Source: Bradyrhizobium sp. DOA9
GTDB taxonomy: Bacteria; Pseudomonadota; Alphaproteobacteria; Rhizobiales; Xanthobacteraceae
DNA: 64,000 nucleotides
Reading direction: 5' to 3'
Assembly: GCF_000617845.2 (NCBI RefSeq)
Contig: NZ_DF820426.1
Coordinates: forward strand, 434,001-498,000
Below the pieces are notes generated by a model that was not told where the DNA came from, did not search any database, and was given only the letters and a program-made list of their open reading frames with translations. Positions 18,867 through 27,859 of this stretch are shown here, piece after piece. The translations under genes and the position numbers were made by a program. How positions within the stretch are numbered: the stretch's first letter is position 1; each line of letters begins with the position of its first letter.

Positions 18867-19697
18867 GTGACGCCTGATCTGGTAGGCCGCCAAGATGTAC
18901 AGGATCGACCGCCGTCGCCCGCCGTGTGTCCATCTGGCAATACGTGGCGTACCCAGGCAGCCGAGCGAAAAACACTCGTACTAACTGGTGCTTCGCGTGG
19001 TATAGGCCACGCAACCGGCAAAGTGTTTTCGGAAGCTGGATGGCGGATCATTACTTGTTCCAGACAGCCATTCGACGGTGCCCGATGCCCTTGGGACTCG
19101 GGATCCGATGACCATGTTCAAGCCGAATTGAGCGACTATCGAGCGCTGCCGCGGGCCATCGCTGAGATCAAGGCGCGCATCAACGGCGGGCGCCTGCATG
19201 CGCTTATCAACAACGCGGGTATTTCCCCGAAGGCCGCTGACGGCAGCCGGTTGAATTCACTTAACACTTCGGTCGACACTTGGATGAGAGTGTTCCACGT
19301 CAATTTGCTCGCACCGATTATGCTCTCGCAGGGGCTTTTCGACCAACTAAAGCTCGCTTCCGGTGCAATCGTCAATGTCGCCTCGATCGCCGGATCGAGA
19401 GTGCATCCTTTTGCGGGCGCCGCTTATGCGACATCAAAGGCGGCGCTTTCGTGCTTGACCCGCGAGATGGCGTACGACTTTGCGCCTTACGGAATTCGTG
19501 TCAACGCCATTGCACCAGGCGAGATCAAGACGGACATATTGTCGGCCGAGACAGAAGCTAAGCTCGCGCCGATCATCCCGATGAGCCGTGTCGGAACACC
19601 AGATGAGGTCGCGAGGGTGATCTTCTTCCTGTGCTCGGAGGCTGCAAGCTACGTCACAGGTGCCGAAGTGCCGATCAATGGCGGACAGCACGTGTAA
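18867..19697 (+). CDS. fixR: FixR, SDR-family protein of the fixR-nifA locus
   Basis: This 276-residue short-chain dehydrogenase-like protein carries LVLTGASRGIGHAT, ITCSRQPFD, HALINNAGISPKA, VNVASIAGSRVHPFAG, AYATSKAALSCLTREMA and a GAEVPINGGQHV C-terminus. These match my memory of Bradyrhizobium FixR closely. The GTG at 18867 is chosen because AAGGAG lies six bases upstream; an ATG at 18795 would overlap the promoter. FixR is encoded just before the nitrogen-fixation activator gene nifA in Bradyrhizobium and is not itself essential for fixation. Here nifA does not follow; the next gene is nifD, about 500 bases on. Confidence 0.8.
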   Translation: MTPDLVGRQDVQDRPPSPAVCPSGNTWRTQAAERKTLVLTGASRGIGHATGKVFSEAGWRIITCSRQPFDGARCPWDSGSDDHVQAELSDYRALPRAIAEIKARINGGRLHALINNAGISPKAADGSRLNSLNTSVDTWMRVFHVNLLAPIMLSQGLFDQLKLASGAIVNVASIAGSRVHPFAGAAYATSKAALSCLTREMAYDFAPYGIRVNAIAPGEIKTDILSAETEAKLAPIIPMSRVGTPDEVARVIFFLCSEAASYVTGAEVPINGGQHV

Positions 19698-19976
19698 TCA
19701 GGCGCCAAGGCAACTTGCCGCACTGGATTGATGAGTTAGCCTCTCTCGCTTCGAACGTAGCGCTCTCGCAGCGCCCTCGACAATAGTGGCTCAACCCGAA
19801 GGATAGAACCTGCGGCTTCGCGCGTCCGTGCGTCCGTGCAGGACCATGCCACAGCTCCCATGCGTCCGCGCCACGGCCGCAGTAATGCCCAGCGGAAGAC
19901 CCTAAAAGCGAGCTATGTTGAAAGCTGCTGCCGTTACACGGGCCCCCACCGCACTTAGTCAGCCGCGGCTGAGGAT

Positions 19977-19992
19977 CGTCTCGTTTGAAACA
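19977..19992 (+). promoter_or_regulatory. Possible degenerate NifA site upstream of nifD
   Basis: CGT-CTCGTTTGAA-ACA differs from TGT-N10-ACA at one base and lies about 90 bases upstream of the -24 element, the usual distance. A second candidate near 20012 has twelve bases between the half-sites. Confidence 0.35.
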
Positions 19993-20081
19993 ACGCTTTG
20001 AGTAAAAGCAGTGTATCGGGTTTGCGACACCAGGATCGTCGACACCATCTGTTACCGCTTCTTTTCTGATCCACTGTGCAC

Positions 20082-20097
20082 CGGCACAGTCCTTGCA
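20082..20097 (+). promoter_or_regulatory. Sigma-54 promoter of nifDK
   Basis: CGGCACAGTCCTTGCA has GG at 20083 and GC at 20095 with ten bases between and keeps the GGCAC and TTGCA blocks. It sits 95 bases before nifD. The nifH promoter at 58092 has the same C in place of the first T. Confidence 0.8.
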
Positions 20098-20192
20098 AAC
20101 GGCTTCCAATGCGGCCTCGCGAACATAGATCGCGAGAAAGACGCGCCACTCAAGGCGTCCGATCGATAAGACCAAGGCAACGAGGAATTCGC

Positions 20193-21695
20193 ATGAGCCG
20201 AACGACCAACCAGAGCGTCGCGGAGATCAAGGCCCGCAACAAGCAACTGATCGACGAGGTCTTGAAGGTCTATCCGGAGAAGACCGCCAAGCGCCGCGCC
20301 AAGCACCTCAACGTGCACGAGGCCGGCAAGTCCGATTGCGGCGTCAAGTCGAACCTGAAGTCCATCCCCGGCGTGATGACCATTCGCGGCTGCGCCTATG
20401 CCGGCTCCAAGGGGGTGGTGTGGGGTCCCATCAAGGACATGATCCACATCAGCCACGGCCCGGTCGGCTGCGGCCAATATTCCTGGGCCGCACGCCGGAA
20501 CTACTACACTGGCACGACTGGCATCGACACCTTCGTCACGATGCAGTTCACCTCCGACTTCCAGGAGAAGGACATCGTGTTCGGCGGCGACAAGAAGCTC
20601 GCCAAGATCATCGATGAAGTCCAGGAGTTGTTCCCGCTCAACCACGGCATCACCATCCAGTCGGAATGCCCGATCGGTCTGATTGGCGACGACATCGAAG
20701 CCGTCTCGAAGGTGAAGTCCACGGAGTATGACGGCAAGACCATCGTCCCGGTGCGCTGTGAAGGCTTTCGCGGCGTCTCGCAGTCGCTCGGCCACCACAT
20801 CGCCAACGACGCCGTGCGCGACTGGATCTTCGACAAGGTCAACCCGGACGCCAAGCCCGCCTTTGAATCGACGCCCTACGACGTCGCGATCATCGGCGAC
20901 TACAATATCGGCGGCGACGCCTGGTCCTCGCGCATCCTGCTCGAGGAGATGGGCCTGCGCGTGATCGCGCAATGGTCAGGTGACGGCAGCCTGGCCGAGC
21001 TGGAGGCGACGCCCAAGGCGAAGCTCAACGTGCTGCACTGCTACCGCTCGATGAACTACATCTCCCGTCATATGGAGGAGAAGTTCGGCATCCCCTGGTG
21101 CGAATACAATTTCTTCGGTCCCTCCAAGATCGCGGAATCGCTGCGCAAGATCGCCAGCTTTTTCGACGACAAGATCAAGGAAGGCGCCGAGCGCGTCATC
21201 GCGAAGTACCAGCCGCTGATGGATGCGGTGATCGCGAAGTACCGTCCGCGCCTCGAAGGCAAGACGGTGATGCTGTTCGTCGGCGGCCTGCGTCCCCGCC
21301 ACGTCATCGGCGCCTATGAGGACCTCGGCATGGAGGTCGTCGGCACCGGCTACGAGTTCGGCCATAACGACGATTACCAGCGCACGGCCCAGCACTACGT
21401 CAAGGACGGCACGCTGATCTATGACGACGTCACCGGCTACGAATTCGAGCGCTTCGTCGAGAACATCCAGCCCGATCTCGTCGGCTCCGGCATCAAGGAA
21501 AAGTACGTGTTCCAGAAGATGGGCGTGCCGTTCCGCCAGATGCACTCCTGGGACTATTCCGGTCCTTACCACGGCTATGACGGCTTCGCGATCTTCGCCC
21601 GCGACATGGACATGGCGATCAACTCCCCGATCTGGAAGAAGACCAAGGCACCCTGGAAGGATGCCCCGCGGCCGAGCCTGATGGCGGCGGAATAA
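20193..21695 (+). CDS. nifD: Nitrogenase molybdenum-iron protein alpha chain
   Basis: NifD pairs with NifK to form the MoFe protein, which holds the FeMo-cofactor and the P-cluster and reduces N2. The 500-residue protein has normal length and begins MSRTTNQSVAEIKARNKQL. P-cluster ligand regions are visible at GVMTIRGCAYAGSKG, HGPVGCGQYSW and SECPIGLIGDD. The cofactor-binding YRSMNYISRHMEEKFGIPW and HSWDYSGPYHGYDGF are present. The ATG at 20193 follows CGAGGA by about seven bases. Codon use is strongly G/C-ending and unlike the decayed surroundings. A sigma-54 promoter precedes it and nifK follows. Confidence 0.98.
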   Translation: MSRTTNQSVAEIKARNKQLIDEVLKVYPEKTAKRRAKHLNVHEAGKSDCGVKSNLKSIPGVMTIRGCAYAGSKGVVWGPIKDMIHISHGPVGCGQYSWAARRNYYTGTTGIDTFVTMQFTSDFQEKDIVFGGDKKLAKIIDEVQELFPLNHGITIQSECPIGLIGDDIEAVSKVKSTEYDGKTIVPVRCEGFRGVSQSLGHHIANDAVRDWIFDKVNPDAKPAFESTPYDVAIIGDYNIGGDAWSSRILLEEMGLRVIAQWSGDGSLAELEATPKAKLNVLHCYRSMNYISRHMEEKFGIPWCEYNFFGPSKIAESLRKIASFFDDKIKEGAERVIAKYQPLMDAVIAKYRPRLEGKTVMLFVGGLRPRHVIGAYEDLGMEVVGTGYEFGHNDDYQRTAQHYVKDGTLIYDDVTGYEFERFVENIQPDLVGSGIKEKYVFQKMGVPFRQMHSWDYSGPYHGYDGFAIFARDMDMAINSPIWKKTKAPWKDAPRPSLMAAE

Positions 21696-21703
21696 CTGTA
21701 AGC

Positions 21704-21735
21704 GCCGGCTCCTCCCGTTTGGGGAGGGGCCGGGG
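21704..21735 (+). other. nifD-nifK intergenic hairpin
   Basis: CCGGCTCCTCCC and GGGAGGGGCCGG form a GC-rich stem with a short GTTTG loop between the nifD stop and the nifK start. There is no T-run. It may stabilise the nifD message or set the D:K ratio rather than end transcription. Confidence 0.55.
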
Positions 21736-21772
21736 CAAGCGATCGAACACGACATCCAACGAAGGTGCCACC

Positions 21773-23317
21773 ATGACACAGAATGCCGAACACGTGCTCG
21801 ATCACTTCGAGCTGTTCCGAGGTCCGGAATACCAGCAGATGCTGGCCAACAAGAAAGCCCTGTTCGAGAATCCGCAGGATCCCGCGGAAGTCGAGCGGAT
21901 CCGCGAATGGGCCAAGACGCCGGAATATCGCGAGAAGAATTTTGCCCGCGAGGCCCTGACCGTCAATCCGGCCAAGGCCTGCCAGCCTCTCGGCGCTGTG
22001 TTCGTGGCCGTCGGCTTCGAGGGCACGTTGCCCTTCGTGCATGGCTCGCAGGGCTGCGTCGCTTACTACCGCAGCCATCTGTCGCGCCACTTCAAGGAGC
22101 CGAGCTCCTGTGTCTCCTCCTCGATGACGGAGGACGCGGCGGTGTTCGGCGGCCTCAACAACATGATCGACGGTCTCGCCAACACCTACAACATGTACAA
22201 GCCGAAGATGATCGCTGTCTCCACGACGTGCATGGCGGAAGTGATCGGCGACGACCTCAACGCCTTCATCAAGACCACGAAGGAGAAGGGATCGGTCCCG
22301 GCGGAGTACGACGTTCCCTTCGCCCATACGCCGGCCTTCGTCGGCAGCCACGTGACCGGCTACGACAACGCGCTCAAGGGCATCCTGGAGCATTTCTGGG
22401 ATGGCAAGGCCGGCACCGCGCCGAAGCTCGAGCGCAAGGAGAACGGCAAGATCAACTTCATCGGCGGCTTCGACGGCTACACCGTCGGCAACATCCGCGA
22501 GATCAAGCGCATCTTCGAGCTGATGGGGATCGAGTACACGATCCTCGCTGACAACAGCGACGTGTTCGACACCCCGACCGATGGCGAGTTCCGCATGTAT
22601 GACGGCGGCACCACGCTGGAGGACGCCGCGAATGCGATCCACGCCAAGGCCACCATCTCCATGCAGCAATACTGCACCGAGAAGACGCTGCCCTTCATCG
22701 AGGGGCATGGACATGAGGTGGCAGCCTTCAACCATCCGGTCGGCGTCAGCGCCACTGACGAGTTCCTGATGACGCTCTCGCGCATCACGGGCAAGCCGAT
22801 CGCGAAGGCGCTGGAGCAGGAGCGCGGCCGTCTGGTCGACGCCATGGCCGATTCCAGCGCTCATATCCACGGCAAGAAGTTCGCGATCTACGGCGATCCG
22901 GACCTCTGCTACGGACTTGCAGCCTTCCTGCTCGAGCTCGGCGCCGAGCCGACCCATGTGCTCTCCACCAACGGCAACAAGGCCTGGGCGGAGAAGATGG
23001 AGGGGCTGTTCGCGAGCTCGCCGTTCGGCAAGAACTGCCATGCCTATCCCGGCAAGGACCTCTGGCACATGCGCTCGCTGCTGTTCACCGAGCCGGTCGA
23101 TTTCCTGATCGGCAACACCTACGGCAAGTACCTGGAACGCGACACCGGCACGCCTCTGATCCGCATCGGCTTCCCGGTGTTCGATCGTCACCATCACCAT
23201 CGCTATCCGGTGTGGGGCTATCAGGGCGGCATGAGCGTGCTGGTCAAGATCCTCGACAAGATCTTCGACGAGGTTGACAAGACGAGGACGGACTACAGCT
23301 TTGATATCATCCGCTAA
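21773..23317 (+). CDS. nifK: Nitrogenase molybdenum-iron protein beta chain
   Basis: NifK supplies the other half of the P-cluster in the MoFe protein. The 514-residue protein has full family length, starting MTQNAEHVLDHFELFRGPEY. Ligand regions CQPLGAVFVAVGFEG, FVHGSQGCVAYYRSH and SVSTTCMAEVIGDD-like VSTTCMAEVIGDDL are present. It ends GMSVLVKILDKIFDEVDK plus the usual DYSFDIIR tail. It lies 77 bases after nifD and is co-transcribed with it. In other rhizobia nifE follows directly; here the sequence passes within about 120 bases into the end of a NifX-associated gene, so nifE, nifN and nifX are missing. Confidence 0.98.
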   Translation: MTQNAEHVLDHFELFRGPEYQQMLANKKALFENPQDPAEVERIREWAKTPEYREKNFAREALTVNPAKACQPLGAVFVAVGFEGTLPFVHGSQGCVAYYRSHLSRHFKEPSSCVSSSMTEDAAVFGGLNNMIDGLANTYNMYKPKMIAVSTTCMAEVIGDDLNAFIKTTKEKGSVPAEYDVPFAHTPAFVGSHVTGYDNALKGILEHFWDGKAGTAPKLERKENGKINFIGGFDGYTVGNIREIKRIFELMGIEYTILADNSDVFDTPTDGEFRMYDGGTTLEDAANAIHAKATISMQQYCTEKTLPFIEGHGHEVAAFNHPVGVSATDEFLMTLSRITGKPIAKALEQERGRLVDAMADSSAHIHGKKFAIYGDPDLCYGLAAFLLELGAEPTHVLSTNGNKAWAEKMEGLFASSPFGKNCHAYPGKDLWHMRSLLFTEPVDFLIGNTYGKYLERDTGTPLIRIGFPVFDRHHHHRYPVWGYQGGMSVLVKILDKIFDEVDKTRTDYSFDIIR

Positions 23318-23332
23318 TACCGCGAATGCGGT

Positions 23333-23364
23333 CTGCCGCCGCCTAGAGCAAGGGGCGGCGGCAG
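23333..23364 (+). terminator. Hairpin after nifK
   Basis: CTGCCGCCGCC and GGCGGCGGCAG form a perfect 11-base stem with a ten-base loop, 15 bases after the nifK stop. There is no T-run, so it may be an RNA-stability hairpin rather than a terminator. Confidence 0.5.
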
Positions 23365-23438
23365 GCACGTCTAACCTGATCGCTCCTTACTGCGACACAA
23401 GGCTGGGCCAGCGACTAGGGCGAGGATGCAGGTATGCG

Positions 23439-23636
23439 ATTGGCGCCAAGATGCAGCATGAAGGCTTCGGCCGCATGGTCCTGATCGGCGGCCGTCTCAT
23501 CGTCGTCAACAAGCAGCTGCGCGACGTGCACCGGTTCGGATTCGACAATCTCGGTAAGCTCGCGGCCGAGGGCGGCAAATATGTCGCTGGTGGCGTCGAG
23601 ATGATCCACACATTTCCAGATGTGGCGAACTATTGA
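23439..23636 (+). pseudogene. NifX-associated nitrogen fixation protein (DUF269), 3' remnant
   Basis: The frame encodes IGAKMQHEGFGRMVLIGGRL, VVNKQLRDVHRFGFDNLGKL and HTFPDVANY. This is the C-terminal 60-65 residues of the roughly 155-residue protein usually encoded after nifX. The first 90 or so residues are gone. The break lies about 120 bases after nifK. This marks one event or series of events that removed nifE, nifN, nifX and the start of this gene. The internal ATG at 23451 has no clear ribosome site. Confidence 0.8.
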
Positions 23637-23645
23637 GGCTTGAGC

Positions 23646-23843
23646 ATGAGTGATCTTGAAACACCGAAGGCCGCGATCAAGAAGCTGTCGGCCAAAGCGA
23701 CGCAGGCCAAGATGGATCTCCGTGAATTGTCGGAAGAGCTGCCGATCAACTGGACTTCGATCCTGAGCGTGGCGCAGCAGGCCCATGATGCCTTCTCCGA
23801 GCTCAAGCGTCGCGAGGACCTCAAGACGCTGGAAACGGCGTAA
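23646..23843 (+). CDS. NifX-associated small protein, DUF683 family
   Basis: This 65-residue helical protein begins MSDLETPKAAIKKLSAKATQ, has KMDLRELSEELPINWTSIL in the centre and ends KRREDLKTLETA. The family is regularly encoded between the DUF269 gene and fdxB in nif clusters. Its function is not established; the fold is a small helical hairpin. It starts nine bases after the truncated DUF269 remnant. It appears intact, although its promoter now must be that of nifD, as the old nifENX context is gone. Confidence 0.85.
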   Translation: MSDLETPKAAIKKLSAKATQAKMDLRELSEELPINWTSILSVAQQAHDAFSELKRREDLKTLETA

Positions 23844-23857
23844 CGGGATTTTCAACC

Positions 23858-24139
23858 ATGTCCTACGCAACCCGCGACGGCCGCGACTGGAAGCCGGATT
23901 ATCTGGTCTCGATCGATGCCGGGAAATGCATCGGTTGCGGCCGCTGCTACAAGGTCTGCGGCCGCGAGGTCATGACGCTGAAGGGCATCAACGAGGACGG
24001 CGAGATGGTCGACCTCGACGACGACGATGACGCGGTCGAGAAGAAGGTCATGGTGATGAACGACGACGGCGCCTGCATCGGCTGCGGCGCCTGCGCACGG
24101 GTCTGTGCGACCAACTGTCAGACGCACACTCCGAGATAG
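23858..24139 (+). CDS. fdxB: Ferredoxin III, nif-specific
   Basis: A 93-residue ferredoxin with two cluster motifs: CIGCGRCYKVCGRE near 27-40 and CIGCGACARVCATNCQ near 75-90. They are separated by an acidic stretch (DLDDDDDAVE). Two [4Fe-4S]-type centres are expected. It belongs to the FdxB group found at the end of nifENX-DUF269-DUF683 operons and is thought to pass electrons in nitrogenase maturation or catalysis. The start ATG lies 14 bases after the previous gene. The gene is intact. Confidence 0.92.
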   Translation: MSYATRDGRDWKPDYLVSIDAGKCIGCGRCYKVCGREVMTLKGINEDGEMVDLDDDDDAVEKKVMVMNDDGACIGCGACARVCATNCQTHTPR

Positions 24140-25165
24140 ACCGAAGCCGGACCGGAGCGGCGATGACCAATAATATCACTCGCTCTTGGTCGTCGCTCTA
24201 GGATTCCGGGCAACATCTTCCGCCTCGACAGGTCATTCGTTGAGGCAAGTGTGCCTGCGTGCCGGACGCGGCTCTTGTAAGCCCATCGCACTCTTTTGCT
24301 ACAATATCTGCGCGACGAGTGCTACGCTAGCGCGCAAGGCGGCTTCTAGAGGAGCGAGTGGGATCACCGTCCGCCAGACATGGCGGCTCTCATTGCGGTT
24401 CTTCACAGCATCATCTCGCAAGCCCATCATCGACCGCTATTTCATATAGGACTCGCCTGAACGCTTTTGTCGCATCGAGGACATGATGATCAAACCTGCC
24501 GGCCCGCTGGAGCCTCTTGTTACATTTCTGTCTACAGTGCTGACTTTCTATCATCTCTTTCCACATTCGCGATTCGTCGCACGGCGCTGTTCGACATTAA
24601 TTCTCGCGACACTGCGTGCGGTACTGCGACGGCGGATCGACGTTGTCGAAATGCGAGCTGCCTGCTCGCTTCAATGCACTTCCTAGGACCTTAGCCGCAT
24701 CCGCAAGATAGGCACAGGAGTGCAGATAGCGATCGAGCACCGGCAAGACTTCTTCGCCCTCCCCGGCGGCTGTCATCACCCGGTTAATCGAACGTTCAAG
24801 CGGACATCTCTCGCCGGCGACTCCGGCTTTGGGCTTCAGAGCAATTCACTGCGAAGGTCTGAGCGTCTCGGGTTGGAGTCTCGCCCTTCTTGCACGACGT
24901 TCAACAGCTGGGCTTCTTCGTCCGGGCGGCCAGCGCGACGTTATCGAGCGACGTCATGCCTGTTGCGGCGCAGTCCGCTCGCCCACCCGAAGGTCTGGAT
25001 CGCCATTATGCGAGGCGTTTGCTGCCGAGCGGTGCGCAGCGCCCGACACCACCGTGCCAATCCGCTTCCCCAGCGCCGCCGAAGCCACGTCGCAGATCCG
25101 ACAAGTGTCGCAGACGGAACGGCCGAGTGGCGAAGCGAATGTCGCAATTCCAGGCTTCTGCGATG
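24140..25165. other. No gene recognised between fdxB and the IscA-like gene
   Basis: About 1 kb. Short frames on both strands show no known motif. A reverse-strand frame at 24779-24597 (AAGEGEEVLPVLDRYLHSCA) looks protein-like but unfamiliar. Remains of deleted nif genes may lie here. Confidence 0.45.
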
Positions 25166-25181
25166 TGGCACAAGAGTTGCG
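25166..25181 (+). promoter_or_regulatory. Sigma-54 promoter of the IscA-like gene
   Basis: TGGCACAAGAGTTGCG has GG at 25167 and GC at 25179, ten bases apart, with a perfect TGGCAC block. It lies 36 bases before the ATG. A weak NifA-like site, TGT-N10-ACG, is at 25106-25121. Confidence 0.8.
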
Positions 25182-25216
25182 ATAGTTTGATCTAAACCGT
25201 AGAGCGAGCAGCTTTG

Positions 25217-25537
25217 ATGATCAACCTGACGGACAGCACGGTGAAGGCGGTAAAGGCAGCGATATCCGCGGCGCCCCAACCGGCGAGCGGCTTGCGCGTT
25301 TCGGTCGAAGCCGGCGGCTGTGCCGGATTCAAATACATGATGGGCCTCGCCGCCGAACACAATCCTGGCGACACGGTTGTCGAGCGTAGCGGCGTGAAGA
25401 TATTCGTCGACTCCGAGAGCCAAGAGCACCTCAATGGCACCACGATTGACCTCGTCCTGACTCCGGACGGATCCGGCTTCACCTTCGATAACCCCAATGC
25501 AAAGTCACGCTGCTCCTGCGGCAGCTCGTTCGGTTGA
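25217..25537 (+). CDS. IscA/HesB-type iron-sulfur assembly protein, nif-linked
   Basis: A 106-residue A-type carrier that would deliver iron-sulfur clusters to nitrogenase proteins. The conserved cysteines are in GGCAGFKY near residue 37 and CSCGSSFG at the C-terminus. MINLTDSTVKAVKAAISAAP opens the protein. Rhizobia often call this gene iscN or hesB and place it before nifU and nifS. Here nothing resembling nifU or nifS follows; nifT starts about 310 bases on. The ATG at 25217 or the TTG one codon before may be used. Confidence 0.88.
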   Translation: MINLTDSTVKAVKAAISAAPQPASGLRVSVEAGGCAGFKYMMGLAAEHNPGDTVVERSGVKIFVDSESQEHLNGTTIDLVLTPDGSGFTFDNPNAKSRCSCGSSFG

Positions 25538-25848
25538 GCGGCGCTGCCCTTCGAATTGCAGGAGTCGAGTGTGGAATTCTCCCCTAAAGTCGCCCCCCAC
25601 AGGCGACATCCAAGCTTGGCTGAGGCCGGCCCCTCCCGACCGGCGGAGCCGTCGCACGTGCTGCGCGTGGCGAACGTGGAGGCCAAGGAAAAGCGAGACG
25701 CAGCGCATTGTCACTGGCCCACCCGACCAAGACCAACGGGATCGCCTGCGTCCGGCAAATATTCACGTAAATCCACCGAAACAGAGAGCGACGACTTCGT
25801 CGCGGCAAGACCGCGACGCGGCAGCTCGCTCAACGAGCAGGTCAGCTT
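25538..25848. other. No gene recognised
   Basis: About 310 bases between the IscA-like gene and nifT, where nifU/nifS or nifZ would be expected in other rhizobia. Frames are broken and I could not identify a remnant. Confidence 0.45.
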
Positions 25849-26097
25849 ATGAGAGTTACGATCCGCCGCTCTATCGAGGCTGGTCTGTCGATTTACGTGC
25901 CGAAGAAGGATCTCGAGGAGCCGATCGTCGAAGCCGAGCACGCATCGTTGTGGGGCGGGTGGATCAAAATCGCCAATGGCTGGGTGCTCGACCTGCCGCA
26001 GATGGCTTCCGACACCCGCCGGCCGATCACGATTAACGCCAGGAAGAGGGGCGGTGAGGCAGACTGCTGCCGCCGGTTTGATGGACACCAAATTTAG
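25849..26097 (+). CDS. nifT: NifT/FixU family protein, C-terminus altered by an IS
   Basis: NifT is a small protein of unknown function in nif operons. The match is strong: MRVTIRRSIEAGLSIYVPKK, DLEEPIVEAE, LWGGWIKIANGWVLDLPQM, DTRRPITINARK. Family members end near here at about 70-75 residues. The last dozen codons and the stop at 26095-26097 fall in the terminal inverted repeat of an IS3 element that begins at 26066, so the natural tail is replaced. The protein is probably still made, as the conserved core is intact. Confidence 0.85.
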   Translation: MRVTIRRSIEAGLSIYVPKKDLEEPIVEAEHASLWGGWIKIANGWVLDLPQMASDTRRPITINARKRGGEADCCRRFDGHQI

Positions 26098-27233
26098 GTT
26101 TCATTGAGCCGGGCTGATGAAGAGACGGAAGTTCAGTCGCGAGTTCAAGATTGAGGAGTCAAGCTGGTCAGCGAACGCGGGGTTTCGGTGGCGCAGGCCG
26201 GCCGCGACCTGGACGGTCATGAGAATGTGCTGCGCAAGTGAGAAGAAGTTCGGCTCTGGCCCGGTGCAGGCCTTTCCCCGCCACGGGCAGATGAAGCCTG
26301 AGCAGCAGGAGATCGAGCGGTTGCGCCGCGAGGTCGCCAAATTGAAGGCCGCCTTTGTCGCGAAGCACCGGACGATCTGGCCGCATGGCTGCGCGATGCG
26401 CTGGAGTGTCGCGGTCAGGCTTCCATGCCTGGCTGAACCGCTCTCCCAGCGCCAGATCCCGCAGCGACGAGGAGCTCGGCGGCAGGGTCAAGGCCAGCTT
26501 CGCCGCCAGCGACCGCACCTATGGCGCACGCCGGGTGTGGCGTGACCTGCTCGCCGACGGGGCGGATTGCAGCCTGCACCGGATTGAGCGGCTGATGCGC
26601 CTGCAAGGCTTGAGGGCACGGCCGCGACCTCGGCGCTTGCCCGAAGGACGGCGGCAATCGACAGCTCGAGACGGTGCCGGCCACCCTTCCGGACCGGCAA
26701 TTCGCTGCCGAGCGTCCGAACCAGAAATGGATCGACGACTTCACCTATCTCTGGACGGCCGAAGGCTGGCTCTATGTGGCAGCGGTGATCGACCTGTTCT
26801 CACGCCGCGTGGTGGGCTGGTCGATGAGTGCCGCCATGACGGCGCAGCTCGTGACGGACGCATTGTTGATTGCCGTCTGGCGGCGCGGCACGCCGGATGC
26901 GCTATTGCATCACTCCGACCAGGGTAGCCCAGTACACCAGCGAACAGTTCCAGCGCCTGATGGCCGACCACGGCATCATCTGGAGCATGAGCCGCTCCGG
27001 CAACGTCTGGGACAACGCCGTAATCGAGAGCTTCTTCTCGTCGCTCAAGACCGAACGGACGGAAGTCAACACCTACAGGGCCAGAGACGAGGCACACGCC
27101 GACATGTTCAACTACATCGAAAGAGTTTACAACACCACCCCGCAGACACTTGACCATCGGCTATCTCAACCCGGTTGAGTTCGAGCGAAAGGTGGGACTC
27201 GCTTAACCCGGTGTCCATCAAACCGGCAGCAGC
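26066..27233 (+). mobile_element. IS3-family element with intact inverted repeats, degenerate genes
   Basis: The ends are 24-base inverted repeats with one mismatch (26066-26089 and 27210-27233; inner part CCGGTTTGATGGACACC). Other fragments of the same IS occur at 41.4-42.2, 49.95, 51.4-51.9 and 55.3-55.6 kb, so this is the reference copy in the window. Confidence 0.85.
26117..27178 (+). pseudogene. IS3 transposase OrfA and OrfB, frameshifted
   Basis: MKRRKFSREFKIE starts OrfA, but a slip near 26150 moves VSERGVSVAQAGRDLD to another frame. OrfB fragments SGFHAWLNRSPSARSRSDEE, RTYGARRVWRDLL, RPNQKWIDDFTYLWTAEGWL, VVGWSMSAAMTAQLV, LLHHSDQG, NAVIESFFSSLKTE and the end near 27178 lie in at least three frames. 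The integrase-core residues can be traced, but several slips make it inactive. Confidence 0.82.
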
Positions 27234-27800
27234 TCAGGGTGCTTGAACAGAAGCAGCACCAGCGCGGACCGAAGGTCTACTCGCTGCACGCCCGGAGGTG
27301 GAGTGCATCGGCAAGGGTCAGGCACGCCGGCCCTACGAGTTCGGGATCAAAGGCTCAGTTGCCGCGACACTATCGCCAGTTCGTCACCCTCGTGAAGGCA
27401 CTGCCCGGCAACTCTATGACGGCCATACGCTCAATACCGTCATCCCGGACATGGTGGCGCTGATCGACAACATCATCATCGAGCCTTGTTCTCGACAAGG
27501 CTACCGCGGCCACAATGCACCGCCCGACTACAAGTTCAGGATGTTTATCTCAGGTCAGAAGCGAGGGGTGACGCCAAATATGAAACGCGAGCTGCGCCGG
27601 CTTCCGCCGTCGAGCCGGTCATTAGCGATCTCAAATCCGAGCACCGAATGGGCCGCAACTATCTCCGGCATCATCAGGGCGACGCGGCCAACGTTGTCCT
27701 CGCCGCCATCGGCTACAACTTCCGCCGCCTAATCCGGTGGCTCGCTCTCTTGCTGTCCCAAATCCCCGCATCGCTCACGGCTCGACTCAGCTCGTCACCG
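27234..27800 (+). pseudogene. IS5-type transposase remnant
   Basis: VECIGKGQARRPYEFGIKGS, PGNSMTAIRS / LYDGHTLNTVIPDM, YRGHNAPPDYK, ISGQKRGVTP, MGRNYLRHHQGDAANVVLAA and GYNFRRLIRWLALLLSQI can be read across three frames. The N-terminal part is missing at the junction with the IS3 element. It is related to the remnant at 4.6-5.3 kb. Confidence 0.72.
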
Positions 27801-27859
27801 GCTGAAATCGACGTACTTCACGGAAGACTCTGCCGCCGCGAGCGGCACCCCGGTTAACG

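Larger units (their letters stand above)
19698..20192. other. fixR-nifD intergenic region (no nifA)
   Basis: About 495 bases with no coding frame resembling NifA or any other protein. It holds the nifD promoter at 20082 and a near-match NifA site at 19977. Its position suggests that nifA was deleted or that fixR and nifD were joined by rearrangement. Confidence 0.6.

Noticed and set aside
20060..20972. Long reverse-strand frame opposite nifD
   Set aside because: It is the antisense shadow of a strongly biased gene (G/C at third positions) and has no family motif; nifD is certain on the forward strand.
21575..23368. 597-codon reverse-strand frame opposite nifK
   Set aside because: It arises from the same codon bias; its text is rich in Asp/His/Val repeats typical of antisense translation of a GC-rich gene.
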